Translations under genes and position numbers: made by a program
Assembly: GCA_021531795.1 (NCBI GenBank)
Contig: JADYUL010000002.1
Span: 124,001 to 188,000, forward strand
Direction of reading: 5' to 3'
DNA length: 64,000 nucleotides
From: Lacrimispora saccharolytica
GTDB taxonomy: Bacteria; Bacillota; Clostridia; Lachnospirales; Lachnospiraceae
In this document: positions 18,781 to 27,108 of the stretch, one piece after another
Layout: every line of letters starts with the position of its first letter
Numbering within the stretch: position 1 is the stretch's first letter
Notes under the pieces: model-generated
The model's input: only the letters and a program-made list of their open reading frames with translations
What the model was told of the DNA's origin: nothing
Database searches by the model: none

Positions 18781-19900
18781 ACTAAGTAATTACAATTTTA
18801 AATTAATAATATATGTTTTTCTGTTATCATTAATCGGCTATTTTGCCGTTGGTTCGGCCAAGGAATCCGTGCAGGATAAGCAGTTCTACGGAATTGTTAT
18901 CGGTCTGATTCTGATGGTAACCCTGTCCCTTATAGATTATAACCTCTATGCTTATATTAAGTGGATAATCTATTCTGTGAATATTGTACTGTTAATAACG
19001 GTACTTTTTGCGGGTCACGAGGTCAATGGTTCCAAGAGATGGATCAATATAGGCTTCCAGTTTCAGCCGTCTGAGCTTGCCAAGATATTATTGATTTTGT
19101 TCTTTGCACAGTTTATTATGAAATACAAAGACAAGATGGATACGATGAGAGTGTTTTTCTCGGCTGTAGGGCTTGTGGCAGTTCCGCTTTTCCTGGTAAT
19201 AAAGGAGCCGGATCTGTCGACTACAATAATGATAGCTGTAACCTTCTGCGTTATGATATTTATCGGTGGACTGAATTATCGGTATGTATTTATTGTACTG
19301 GCTACGATTATTCCGCTTGGAATTGTATTTTTCAGTATTATTCTGCAGGAGGGCCAGACTATTCTTGAAGGATATCAGATACTTAGAATTCTTGCCTGGC
19401 TGTATCCTGAGAAGTATGCGGATACCGCTGCTTACCAGCAGATGAATTCAGTTACGGCGATTTCTTCGGGAATGCTTACAGGTAAAGGTCTGAATAATAA
19501 TGTTATTGCTTCTGTTAAGAACGGTAACTTTATTTCAGAGCCTCAGACAGACTTTATTTATGCGATTATTGGCGAAGAATTAGGCTTTATTGGAGCAGTT
19601 GCGGTCATTGTTTTGCTGATTCTTATTGCCAAGGAATGTTTAAGAATAGCAAAATATTCTACTAATCTGTCCGGTGCGATAATAGCGGATGCCATGGCTG
19701 CACTTATTGCAATTCAGGGCTTTCTTAATATAGCAGTAGCCACGGGCTTCATGCCGAATACCGGTATTCCGCTTCCGTTTGTCAGTGCGGGACTTACATC
19801 CTTAGTCAGTCTATATATGGGCATTGGGGTAGTGCTTAATGTAGGCTTACAGTGTGACAAACGTAGTGGAAGCACCATTACACTGGGACAGATGTATTAG
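18764..19900 (+). CDS. rodA: rod shape-determining SEDS glycosyltransferase RodA
   Basis: RodA polymerises glycan strands for lateral growth as partner of PBP2. The 378-residue protein has about ten membrane helices and the SEDS signatures GSKRWI near residue 86, QPSELAKI, KEPDLSTT, and the C-terminal ATGFMPNTGIPLPFVSAG. Position in the mre-PBP2 cluster favours RodA over FtsW. The frame is open from 18710, but the first good start is ATG 18764, inside the end of minC. GGAG lies about 11 bases upstream of it. Confidence 0.93.
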   Translation: MLRQYRLSNYNFKLIIYVFLLSLIGYFAVGSAKESVQDKQFYGIVIGLILMVTLSLIDYNLYAYIKWIIYSVNIVLLITVLFAGHEVNGSKRWINIGFQFQPSELAKILLILFFAQFIMKYKDKMDTMRVFFSAVGLVAVPLFLVIKEPDLSTTIMIAVTFCVMIFIGGLNYRYVFIVLATIIPLGIVFFSIILQEGQTILEGYQILRILAWLYPEKYADTAAYQQMNSVTAISSGMLTGKGLNNNVIASVKNGNFISEPQTDFIYAIIGEELGFIGAVAVIVLLILIAKECLRIAKYSTNLSGAIIADAMAALIAIQGFLNIAVATGFMPNTGIPLPFVSAGLTSLVSLYMGIGVVLNVGLQCDKRSGSTITLGQMY

Positions 19901-19914
19901 TTTGGGAGGTATAG

Positions 19915-20310
19915 ATGAATATAGCACTTATTGCACACGATAATAAGAAGAAGCTGATGCAGAATTTCTGTATTGCATACAGAGGAATTCTGAGTAAGAA
20001 TGAACTTTTTGCAACCGGTACAACCGGGAGACTGGTTGAAGAGGTTACCAATCTCAATGTTCATAAATATCTGGCAGGTCACCTGGGCGGTGAACAGCAG
20101 ATAGGAGCCCAGATAGAGCATAACCAGATAGATTTGGTTATCTTCTTAAGAGATCCTCTGAATCCCAAGAGTCATGAACCGGATGCCAATAATATTGTCA
20201 GGTTGTGTGATATTCACAATATTCCTATGGCAACCAATCTGGCAAGCGCAGAGCTTCTGATTAAGTCACTTGACAGGGGAGACCTTGAGTGGCGTGAAAT
20301 GTATAAGTAA
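19915..20310 (+). CDS. mgsA: methylglyoxal synthase
   Basis: MgsA converts dihydroxyacetone phosphate to methylglyoxal and phosphate, a bypass used when sugar phosphates accumulate. The 131-residue protein has the phosphate-binding ATGTTGR motif, HLGGEQQIGA, and FLRDPL with the catalytic-region aspartate, followed by RLCDIHNIPMATN, all typical of the family. A strong GGGAGG lies seven bases upstream of the ATG. mgsA next to rodA is a recurrent clostridial arrangement. The stop overlaps the next ATG. Confidence 0.96.
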   Translation: MNIALIAHDNKKKLMQNFCIAYRGILSKNELFATGTTGRLVEEVTNLNVHKYLAGHLGGEQQIGAQIEHNQIDLVIFLRDPLNPKSHEPDANNIVRLCDIHNIPMATNLASAELLIKSLDRGDLEWREMYK

Positions 20311-21269
20311 TGATAAAGACATTAAAGATAATTCCAATATTAATTATATTATCGATGCTGCTTACCGCATGCAAAAGCAAGGAACTGCCACTCGATTACT
20401 CCAAGAATTATCCGGTATCATCCAACGATAAGATAGGAAGCAGGGCTGATGGATTCTCAGAGGCTCTTGCAGTAATTAACAGTGATGTTGCCGGTTCGCT
20501 GGGCTTTACCGTTGAGGAGATGTCCAGCGCAGGATTATTCGATGTAAACAGACGTGAGACATTGTATGCCAAGAATGTACATACACAGGTAGCTCCGGCT
20601 TCACTTACCAAGATTATGACAGCCCTTATTGCCATTAAATACGGTAATCCGGAGGATGTGATCACTTGTACCTCAGCTGTTGAGGACATTGATTATGACG
20701 CAACCAAGATTGGGTTAAAGGAAGGCGATAAGCTTACCATGACTCAGGCTCTGTATGCACTTATGATCAACTCGGCCAATGATGCAGCGGTGGCTATTGC
20801 AGAGCATATGTCAGGATCCGTGGAAGCCTTCTCAACTCTTATGAACGAAGAGGCGCTTAAGCTTGGCTGTACCAAGACTCATTTTGTCAATCCTCACGGA
20901 CTTACGGCCAACGACCACTATACGACAGCGTATGATCTATATCTTATTATGAACGAAGCCATTAAGTATTCGACATTTAACGAGATTATTCAGATGACGG
21001 AATACGAAAGTGTCTATAAGGATTCGATGGGCAATGATAAGAGTATGTCCTTTAAGACTACCAATCTGTTCCTAAGGGGTGATTATCAGGCTCCTGAAAA
21101 CGTTACGGTAATAGGTGGCAAGACGGGAACTACCAATGCTGCCGGCAACTGTCTTATCATGGTTGTTAAGGATACCAGTGGTAATCCGTATATAGCTGTT
21201 ATTATGAAAGCCAGTGAGAGGACTCTGGTAAATTCCGAAATGTCTGAACTGCTTAGAGAGATCAATTAA
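20310..21269 (+). CDS. D-alanyl-D-alanine carboxypeptidase, lipoprotein form
   Basis: This DacA/DacF-family low-molecular-weight PBP trims the terminal D-Ala from peptidoglycan stem peptides. Its 319 residues begin with a signal peptide ending in the lipobox LTAC, predicting a membrane-anchored lipoprotein. The catalytic motifs are SLTK (S98), SAND and KTGTT. It stops after the peptidase domain and lacks the C-terminal membrane-binding domain of classical DacA, which the lipid anchor may replace. It closes the wall cluster; a promoter-like region follows. Confidence 0.92.
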   Translation: MIKTLKIIPILIILSMLLTACKSKELPLDYSKNYPVSSNDKIGSRADGFSEALAVINSDVAGSLGFTVEEMSSAGLFDVNRRETLYAKNVHTQVAPASLTKIMTALIAIKYGNPEDVITCTSAVEDIDYDATKIGLKEGDKLTMTQALYALMINSANDAAVAIAEHMSGSVEAFSTLMNEEALKLGCTKTHFVNPHGLTANDHYTTAYDLYLIMNEAIKYSTFNEIIQMTEYESVYKDSMGNDKSMSFKTTNLFLRGDYQAPENVTVIGGKTGTTNAAGNCLIMVVKDTSGNPYIAVIMKASERTLVNSEMSELLREIN

Positions 21270-21316
21270 AAGATTATATCCAAGCATTGTTTATTCACAA
21301 ATATGGAAAAGAATTA

Positions 21317-21345
21317 TTGTATTTCACGTAAAGTTTTTGTATAAT
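21317..21345 (+). promoter_or_regulatory. putative promoter for the P-loop protein gene
   Basis: A perfect TATAAT at 21340-21345 is preceded, 17 bases upstream, by a poor -35 (TTGTAT). The 117-base gap before the P-loop gene (21270-21386) holds this and a good AAGGAGG ribosome-binding site, and no other recognisable feature. Confidence 0.4.
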
Positions 21346-21386
21346 TTGTATATCAAAGCGAAAGCTAAATAAGGAGGTATTTACCA

Positions 21387-21806
21387 ATGATACAGTTAAT
21401 CGTAGGCGAGGAAGGCAAGGGTAAAACTAAGCACTTATTAGACAAAGTAAATAGTGAAATTAAGGAAGCAACAGGTAATATTGTATTCCTTGACAGAAGC
21501 AGTAAGCATATGTTTGAGCTGAACAATAAGGTCAGACTTATTAATGTCAGCGAATATGATTTTGAAGACGTATCTGAATTTATCGGTTTTATTTATGGTA
21601 TTACTTCACAGGACCATGATATGCAGCAGATGTATATCGACGGTATCATGAAACTTGCTAAGCTTGATAAGGATTCTCTTGAGATTGTAGTTAAGAGACT
21701 TGAGAAGATTAGTGAGAAGTTTGGCTTTGATATTATTATAAGTGCATCTATTGATGAGAGTAAGCTTTCTGACAACCTCAAGAAGCTTGTCATTGTTTCT
21801 TTATAA
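21387..21806 (+). CDS. small P-loop protein of unknown function
   Basis: This 139-residue soluble protein begins with a Walker A motif, GEEGKGKTK at residues 7-15, then has a strand ending in FLDRS and a run of helices. I see no clear Walker B and no downstream AAA, kinase or PilT motifs, although similar clostridial proteins are sometimes labelled PilT-like. It has its own probable promoter, a strong AAGGAGG site and a terminator, so it looks monocistronic. The function is unknown; ATP/GTP binding is inferred from the P-loop alone. Confidence 0.7.
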   Translation: MIQLIVGEEGKGKTKHLLDKVNSEIKEATGNIVFLDRSSKHMFELNNKVRLINVSEYDFEDVSEFIGFIYGITSQDHDMQQMYIDGIMKLAKLDKDSLEIVVKRLEKISEKFGFDIIISASIDESKLSDNLKKLVIVSL

Positions 21807-21819
21807 TTATGCTTTAAGG

Positions 21820-21843
21820 GCCTCGGTTTTGCCGGGGCTTTTT
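21820..21843 (+). terminator. rho-independent terminator after the P-loop gene
   Basis: GCCTCGG and CCGGGGC form a 7-bp stem with one G-U pair around a TTTTG loop, followed by five T residues. It lies 13 bases after the stop codon. Confidence 0.85.
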
Positions 21844-21861
21844 CTTTGATGGATTATTAAG

Positions 21862-23253
21862 TTGGCTAAGAATAATATACGTGAGTATAAAAAACCTAAG
21901 AATTTTAATATTGGTACACTTGTATTCATAGTAATACTTCTTTACCTGATTGTAACGCTTTTTACATACTTTAACACGAAGCATATTGTCGGATATCAGG
22001 TTAAGACGGGTTCGCTCTCCGTATCGAATGTATATGAAGGTATTGCGATGCGTGACGAGGTTATCGTTAACAGCACTCAGAGCGGATACATCAACTATTA
22101 TGCCAGGGAGGGTGAGAAGGTTGGCTCGGGTAAGGTAGTATGTACTATTGATGAATCTGGTGAGCTGCAGGATATTTTACTTAAGAGCAAGACTGACGGA
22201 AGCACTGTCTTAAGTGATAAAGATTTATCAGAGATTAAGAATGACATGATTAACTTCAAGTCTGCCTTTAATGAGAAGGTCTTTGATTCCGTATATGACT
22301 TCAAATCCGGAATTGAAGGAAATGTGCTGAAGTACTCCAATCAGATCCTGATGGAGAATCTTAGTGAGATTAACAGCCGTTACGGTAACGGTATGATTAA
22401 TATGTGTACAGCTCCCGAGTCCGGCGTTGTTATTTATTCCACGGACGGCTTTGAGGATAAGGCACTGAATGAGGTTACTGAAGAATGGTTTGATTCTTCT
22501 AAGCATCCAAAGACTCAGCTTATCAATAATTCCATCGTGGATGTAGGAGATGTTCTGTATAAACTGTCAGATAATGAGAGATGGAATATCCTTATTCGGG
22601 TTGATGATGACAGAATAGACGAGTTGGTGGAGAAGGAATATGTAAGGGTTAAGTTCCTTAAGAATCAGTATGAATCCTGGGGTAAGGTTAATGTGGTTGA
22701 CGGAGCGGACGGCGTAAGATATGTTGCACTTCAGTTCACCAATTCAATGATAACCTTTGCGACAGACAGGTATGTTGATATCGAGCTTATAACAGATGAG
22801 GAAAGCGGACTTAAGGTTCCCAACAGCTCAATTACTGAGAAACAATTCTTCTTAATTCCTGTTGATTATATGGCGATGTCAGGCAATATGGGTCAGACCG
22901 GTGTCAACAAGGAGGTATACAAGGAAGACGGGACGGTTGCTGTAGAATTCATTCCTACCAGTATATATTGTGAAGAAAACAATGAATACTATATTGATGA
23001 GGATAGATTACAGGTCGGTGACAGAATAAAGAAGCCTGATTCACAGGAAACCTACACTATATCCAAGGTATCCAATCTGACGGGAGTATACAATATCAAT
23101 AAGGGATATGCGGACTTTAAGCAGATTCAGATACTGAACAGCAACGATGAATATTCAATAATCAAATCCGATACGCAATACGGATTACTTGCATATGACT
23201 ATATAGTATTGGATGCGGAAAGTGTTAAGACAGATGAGTTTATCTACAATTAA
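21862..23253 (+). CDS. HlyD-like single-pass membrane protein
   Basis: This 463-residue protein has a short basic N-terminus, one membrane helix (about residues 15-36), and an extracytoplasmic region resembling HlyD/membrane-fusion proteins. The lipoyl-like half-motif around YYAREGEKVGSGKVVCTID is followed by a helical segment and a matching beta half after it. No exporter ATPase or permease is adjacent; it lies before yggS and sepF, suggesting an envelope or division-linked role, which is inference. The start codon is TTG at 21862 with only a weak Shine-Dalgarno site. The tail overlaps yggS by 20 bases. Confidence 0.75.
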   Translation: MAKNNIREYKKPKNFNIGTLVFIVILLYLIVTLFTYFNTKHIVGYQVKTGSLSVSNVYEGIAMRDEVIVNSTQSGYINYYAREGEKVGSGKVVCTIDESGELQDILLKSKTDGSTVLSDKDLSEIKNDMINFKSAFNEKVFDSVYDFKSGIEGNVLKYSNQILMENLSEINSRYGNGMINMCTAPESGVVIYSTDGFEDKALNEVTEEWFDSSKHPKTQLINNSIVDVGDVLYKLSDNERWNILIRVDDDRIDELVEKEYVRVKFLKNQYESWGKVNVVDGADGVRYVALQFTNSMITFATDRYVDIELITDEESGLKVPNSSITEKQFFLIPVDYMAMSGNMGQTGVNKEVYKEDGTVAVEFIPTSIYCEENNEYYIDEDRLQVGDRIKKPDSQETYTISKVSNLTGVYNINKGYADFKQIQILNSNDEYSIIKSDTQYGLLAYDYIVLDAESVKTDEFIYN

Positions 23254-23941
23254 AGATAATTTGGAACAGGTTAATAGCAATATAGTAAGTGCATGTATAA
23301 GGAGCGGTCGTAAAACGGATTCTGTAACGCTCATTGCTGTAAGTAAGACCAAACCTGTGGAGATGCTGCTTGAGGCATATGCTGCCGGTGCCAGGGACTT
23401 CGGAGAAAACAAGGTTCAGGAGATAGTAGATAAGATCGATAAGCTCCCACCTGATGCAAGATTTCATATGATCGGTCATCTTCAGACCAACAAAGTGAAA
23501 TACATAATTGATCGTATATATATGATTCATTCTCTTGATTCTGTTAAGCTTGCGATGGAAATAGATAAGCGGGCTAAGGCGGCAGGAAGAGTGGTTCCCT
23601 GTCTTATTGAGATCAACATAGGCAATGAGGAGAGTAAATACGGTATTAACCCTAAGGAAGCCGCAGAATTTGCTGCTGAAGTATCACAGCTTACCGGTAT
23701 TAAGATTATGGGCCTCATGTGTGTGGCTCCCGCGGTAGATGACCCTGAGGATGCAAGAGAATACTTTGTCAGGATGAGGGAATTATCTGTTGACATAACC
23801 CGTAAAAACATTGATAATATAGAATTAAGTATACTCTCAATGGGAATGAGTGGGGATTATATGGTTGCCGTTGAAGAGGGTGCTGATTTTGTGAGGGTTG
23901 GAAGCAGTATTTTTGGACTGCGTGACTATAGCAAGCTATAG
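23234..23941 (+). CDS. YggS-family pyridoxal phosphate homeostasis protein
   Basis: This single-domain PLP-binding TIM barrel of 235 residues (YggS/YlmE/PROSC family) keeps free PLP and related amino-acid pools balanced. Motifs are VSKTKP with the PLP lysine, GENKVQE, HMIGHLQTNK, and SMGMSGDYMVAVEEGADFVRVGS at the C-terminus. The upstream in-frame start at 23213 lies inside the previous gene; ATG 23234 gives the normal family N-terminus. It precedes sepF, as ylmE does in Bacillus. Confidence 0.93.
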   Translation: MSLSTIKDNLEQVNSNIVSACIRSGRKTDSVTLIAVSKTKPVEMLLEAYAAGARDFGENKVQEIVDKIDKLPPDARFHMIGHLQTNKVKYIIDRIYMIHSLDSVKLAMEIDKRAKAAGRVVPCLIEINIGNEESKYGINPKEAAEFAAEVSQLTGIKIMGLMCVAPAVDDPEDAREYFVRMRELSVDITRKNIDNIELSILSMGMSGDYMVAVEEGADFVRVGSSIFGLRDYSKL

Positions 23942-23965
23942 TTTTTACATTTAGGAGAAGATGAT

Positions 23966-24445
23966 ATGAATTTTGTAGACACTATTATCAATGGTATTCA
24001 TGTTGGTAAGGATGATTACGATAATGAGGATTATTTAGACGATCCTGATGTTGAAGAAGAGATGAATCCCGGCTTTTCTGGCAAGCAGAGTGAGCCTGAG
24101 GAGGCCCCCGTTAAGCGTTCTTTCACAAGTAAGCCTCAACAGAAGGGTAAGAAGAATATGAGTAACGGCATGGAAGTATGTGTTATTAAGCCTACAGGCG
24201 TTGATGATTCGAGAGAGATAATCGATACTCTGTTATCTAACAGAACGGTGCTTCTGAATATGGAAGGTCTTGATGTTGACATCGCTCAGAGAATCTTAGA
24301 TTATGCTTCAGGCGCAACCTATGCTATTGATGGTAATCTTCAGAAGATTTCTCATTATATTTTCATTATTACACCCGCATCTGTTGATGTAAGCGGAGAT
24401 TTCTCAACAGTGCTTAATGAATCATTTGATGTGCCACAGTTATAG
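23966..24445 (+). CDS. sepF: cell division protein SepF
   Basis: SepF anchors FtsZ to the membrane and aligns Z-ring filaments in Gram-positive bacteria. The 159-residue protein has an acidic, disordered linker (~15-70) and a C-terminal SepF domain with VNMEGL-like 'LLNMEGLDVDIAQRILDYASGATYA' character near residues 95-120. The order yggS-sepF supports the call. AGGAG precedes the ATG. The usual N-terminal amphipathic membrane helix is weak here. It is followed by a clear terminator. Confidence 0.9.
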   Translation: MNFVDTIINGIHVGKDDYDNEDYLDDPDVEEEMNPGFSGKQSEPEEAPVKRSFTSKPQQKGKKNMSNGMEVCVIKPTGVDDSREIIDTLLSNRTVLLNMEGLDVDIAQRILDYASGATYAIDGNLQKISHYIFIITPASVDVSGDFSTVLNESFDVPQL

Positions 24446-24456
24446 TTTGCAGTATC

Positions 24457-24483
24457 CTCCCTGCTTTGGCAGGGAGTTTTTTT
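24457..24483 (+). terminator. rho-independent terminator after sepF
   Basis: A perfect 8-bp stem, CTCCCTGC and GCAGGGAG, encloses a TTTG loop and is followed by seven T residues. Confidence 0.92.
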
Positions 24484-24493
24484 GTGAGGATTT

Positions 24494-25597
24494 ATGAATA
24501 GATTAACAGTTAAAACACCTGATAAGAAGGAATATGACATAGTTCTTGACAGAGGCTTTGAAGCACTGAGTGTCGAGCTTGACAGACTGTCATTTGCGGG
24601 CAGACGCACGCTTATTGTATCTGATACCAATGTAGCCCCTCTTTATCTTGAGAAACTTGAGACGGTTCTAAACGGTCAGAATATCGTAACTGACTGTATT
24701 GTGTTACCGGCAGGTGAGGAGAGTAAGAGTCAGGATAACGCTATGATGATTCTTACCAAACTTATTGAGCTTAATTTTAAGAGAAGTGATATTGTTATAG
24801 CACTCGGTGGTGGCGTAATCGGTGATATTTCCGGATATGTTGCCAGCGTTTATCACAGGGGTCTTAACTTTCTTCAGATTCCGACCACACTGCTTTCTAT
24901 GGTTGACAGCTCTGTGGGTGGAAAGAATGGTGTGGATTACGGTCGTATCAAAAATGTTCTCGGTACATTCTACAATCCGTCTCTTGTATATATGAATCTG
25001 GATGCCCTGAGTACTCTCGATGAGAGACAGTTCTACAACGGCTTTGCAGAAGCTATGAAAAGTGCTCTGATTAAGGATGCTCAGTATTATGAGTGGATAA
25101 TCGAGAATATGTATGAGATCTGCGACAGGGATCCTGCCACAATGGAGGAACTTGTATACAGAAGTATAAGTATCAAGAAGCTTGTAGTTGAGAAGGACTT
25201 CTATGATCTTAAGGGAGAGAGGGCTCTGCTCAATCTCGGTCATACAATAGGACATGCAATTGAAGCCTTGAAGATGGGCGAACTTCTGCATGGTGAATGT
25301 GTTGCATTAGGTTGTGTAGGTGCTGCATATATCTCTCATAAGAAGAACATGCTGTCTCTTGAGGAGTATCTCGAAATCAGAGACATGTTTGTACCGTTTA
25401 ATCTGCCTATCACAATAGATAGTATTGATCTTGACAAGGTGTTAAGCAATGTTACGAAGGACAAGAAGCAGGACAATCTGGGTCTTGCCTTTGTATTACT
25501 TAAGAAGATAGGCAAGGCATGTGTTGACAGAACAGTAACCTCTGATGAGATTATGAATGCACTGAAGGAGCTCGAATATACTGATGACTTCGAATAA
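24494..25597 (+). CDS. aroB: 3-dehydroquinate synthase
   Basis: AroB converts DAHP to 3-dehydroquinate, step two of the shikimate pathway, using NAD and a divalent metal. The 367-residue protein shows PAGEESKS, the NAD-binding GGGVIGDISGYVAS, QIPTTLLSMVDSSVGGKNGVD, and metal-ligand motifs NLGHTIGHAIE and LHGECVALG. No other aro gene is adjacent. It begins ten bases after the sepF terminator with GAGGA before the ATG. It overlaps lspA by 14 bases. Confidence 0.96.
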   Translation: MNRLTVKTPDKKEYDIVLDRGFEALSVELDRLSFAGRRTLIVSDTNVAPLYLEKLETVLNGQNIVTDCIVLPAGEESKSQDNAMMILTKLIELNFKRSDIVIALGGGVIGDISGYVASVYHRGLNFLQIPTTLLSMVDSSVGGKNGVDYGRIKNVLGTFYNPSLVYMNLDALSTLDERQFYNGFAEAMKSALIKDAQYYEWIIENMYEICDRDPATMEELVYRSISIKKLVVEKDFYDLKGERALLNLGHTIGHAIEALKMGELLHGECVALGCVGAAYISHKKNMLSLEEYLEIRDMFVPFNLPITIDSIDLDKVLSNVTKDKKQDNLGLAFVLLKKIGKACVDRTVTSDEIMNALKELEYTDDFE

Positions 25598-26111
25598 GAA
25601 TAAAAGCAAAGCCCGGAGCATGATTTATAATTTTATATTAATAATATTACTTATCATATTTGATCAGGTAACTAAGCTTCTTGCTGTCAGTCGCCTAAAG
25701 AATATTGATTCAATAAGCTTAGTCAGGGGCGTTTTTGAATTAAGATATCTGGAGAACAGAGGCGCAGCCTTCGGTATGATGCAGAATATGAAGTTTGTAT
25801 TTGTGATCATTGCCATTCTTATGTTAGGATTTGTGGTATTTGGCTTGCTTAAGCTTCCGGATACTAAGAAATATCTGCCCTTAAGGATAATTATGATCCT
25901 TATTGGTGCAGGTGCTGTCGGTAACTTAATTGACAGACTGTTTAGGGGATTCGTTGTTGATTTCCTATATTTTTCATTGATTGATTTCCCTATATTCAAT
26001 GTTGCGGATATCTATGTATCGGTGAGCTGTGTATTACTTGTGATTCTGGTACTCTTTGTATATAAAGATGGTGACTTTGAATTTCTTAATACCGGTAAGG
26101 ATAAAGAATAG
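25584..26111 (+). CDS. lspA: lipoprotein signal peptidase
   Basis: LspA is the aspartic protease that cleaves prolipoproteins at the lipobox. The 175-residue protein has four membrane helices and the catalytic motifs NRGAAFG and GNLIDRLFRGFVVDFL, then FNVADIYV with the second aspartate. A basic N-terminus precedes helix one. It is followed by an RluD-like gene, the widely conserved lspA-rluD pair. Confidence 0.95.
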   Translation: MTSNKNKSKARSMIYNFILIILLIIFDQVTKLLAVSRLKNIDSISLVRGVFELRYLENRGAAFGMMQNMKFVFVIIAILMLGFVVFGLLKLPDTKKYLPLRIIMILIGAGAVGNLIDRLFRGFVVDFLYFSLIDFPIFNVADIYVSVSCVLLVILVLFVYKDGDFEFLNTGKDKE

Positions 26112-26128
26112 CTTGTATTGAGGCTTTT

Positions 26129-27043
26129 ATGGAACATTTACGGTTTACGGTGGACGAGGATTCCGAAGGACTAAGGCTGGATAAATATATATCCGATATG
26201 ACAGGTCCTTTGCTTTCTCGTTCTTTTTTACAGAAGATAATAAAGAATAATGAGGTTTACGTTAATAGCATTCCGAAGAAGGCAAGCTATAAGGTATTTT
26301 CCGGGGACGAGGTGTCCTTTACCGTTTTGGATGCCGAGACCTGCAGTATCGTTCCCGAGGATATACCTCTTGACATTCTCTACGAGGATGATGATGTAAT
26401 TGTTGTGAATAAGCCTAAGGGTATGGTGGTTCACCCTGCTGCGGGTCACTATGAACATACATTGGTCAATGCTCTCATGTATCATTGCGGTGATTCTCTG
26501 TCAGGAATTAACGGTGTCATGCGACCCGGTATTGTGCACAGAATCGATATGAATACCACGGGCAGCATAATTGCCTGCAAGAACGATAAAGCCCATATGT
26601 CGATCGCTTCTCAGCTCAAGGAACACAGTATTACGCGCACCTACCTTGCCATTGTCTGCGGTAATATCAAGGAGGATGAGCTGACTATAGATGCTCCGAT
26701 TGGTCGAAGCCTTAAGGATCGCAAGAAGATGGCTGTAGTTTCCGGCGGTAAAAACGCGATTACTCATGTTTTCGTACGCCAAAGATTCGGGGATTATACA
26801 CTGGTCGAATGTAAACTGGAGACCGGCAGAACTCACCAGATAAGGGTACATATGGCCTCAATCAATCATCCGATTTTAGGTGATGATATATACGGAAAAC
26901 CAAGCAACAGATTCAAAACCTGCGGTCAGGCTTTACATGCATATATTCTTGGATTTATTCATCCGGTTTCGAATGAATATATAGAGACAATAGCTCCGAT
27001 CCCGGAGTATATGAAGCGCATAATTGTTGAACTTGAAGCCTAA
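26129..27043 (+). CDS. RluA-family 23S rRNA pseudouridine synthase, RluD-like
   Basis: This 304-residue enzyme has an N-terminal S4 RNA-binding domain (~15-75) and the pseudouridine synthase domain. The catalytic motif is HRIDMNTTG, equivalent to HRLDxxTSG, preceded by NKPKGMVVHPAAG and followed by KLETGRTHQIRVH. The position next to lspA points to RluD, which modifies helix 69 of 23S rRNA, but the exact site cannot be read from sequence. Confidence 0.92.
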   Translation: MEHLRFTVDEDSEGLRLDKYISDMTGPLLSRSFLQKIIKNNEVYVNSIPKKASYKVFSGDEVSFTVLDAETCSIVPEDIPLDILYEDDDVIVVNKPKGMVVHPAAGHYEHTLVNALMYHCGDSLSGINGVMRPGIVHRIDMNTTGSIIACKNDKAHMSIASQLKEHSITRTYLAIVCGNIKEDELTIDAPIGRSLKDRKKMAVVSGGKNAITHVFVRQRFGDYTLVECKLETGRTHQIRVHMASINHPILGDDIYGKPSNRFKTCGQALHAYILGFIHPVSNEYIETIAPIPEYMKRIIVELEA

Positions 27044-27055
27044 ATTTGATAAAAT
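27027..27055 (+). promoter_or_regulatory. putative promoter for the downstream kinase-like gene
   Basis: TTGAAC (27027) and TAAAAT (27050) are spaced by 17 bases, at the very end of the RluD-like gene. A perfect 7-bp inverted repeat, CTTTTGC and GCAAAAG, follows at 27074-27090 between this element and the ribosome-binding site. Confidence 0.4.
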
Positions 27056-27108
27056 AAATTTAGTTGCAGAGCGCTTTTGCCATGCAAAAGAAAGAAATGG
27101 AGGCGGCT

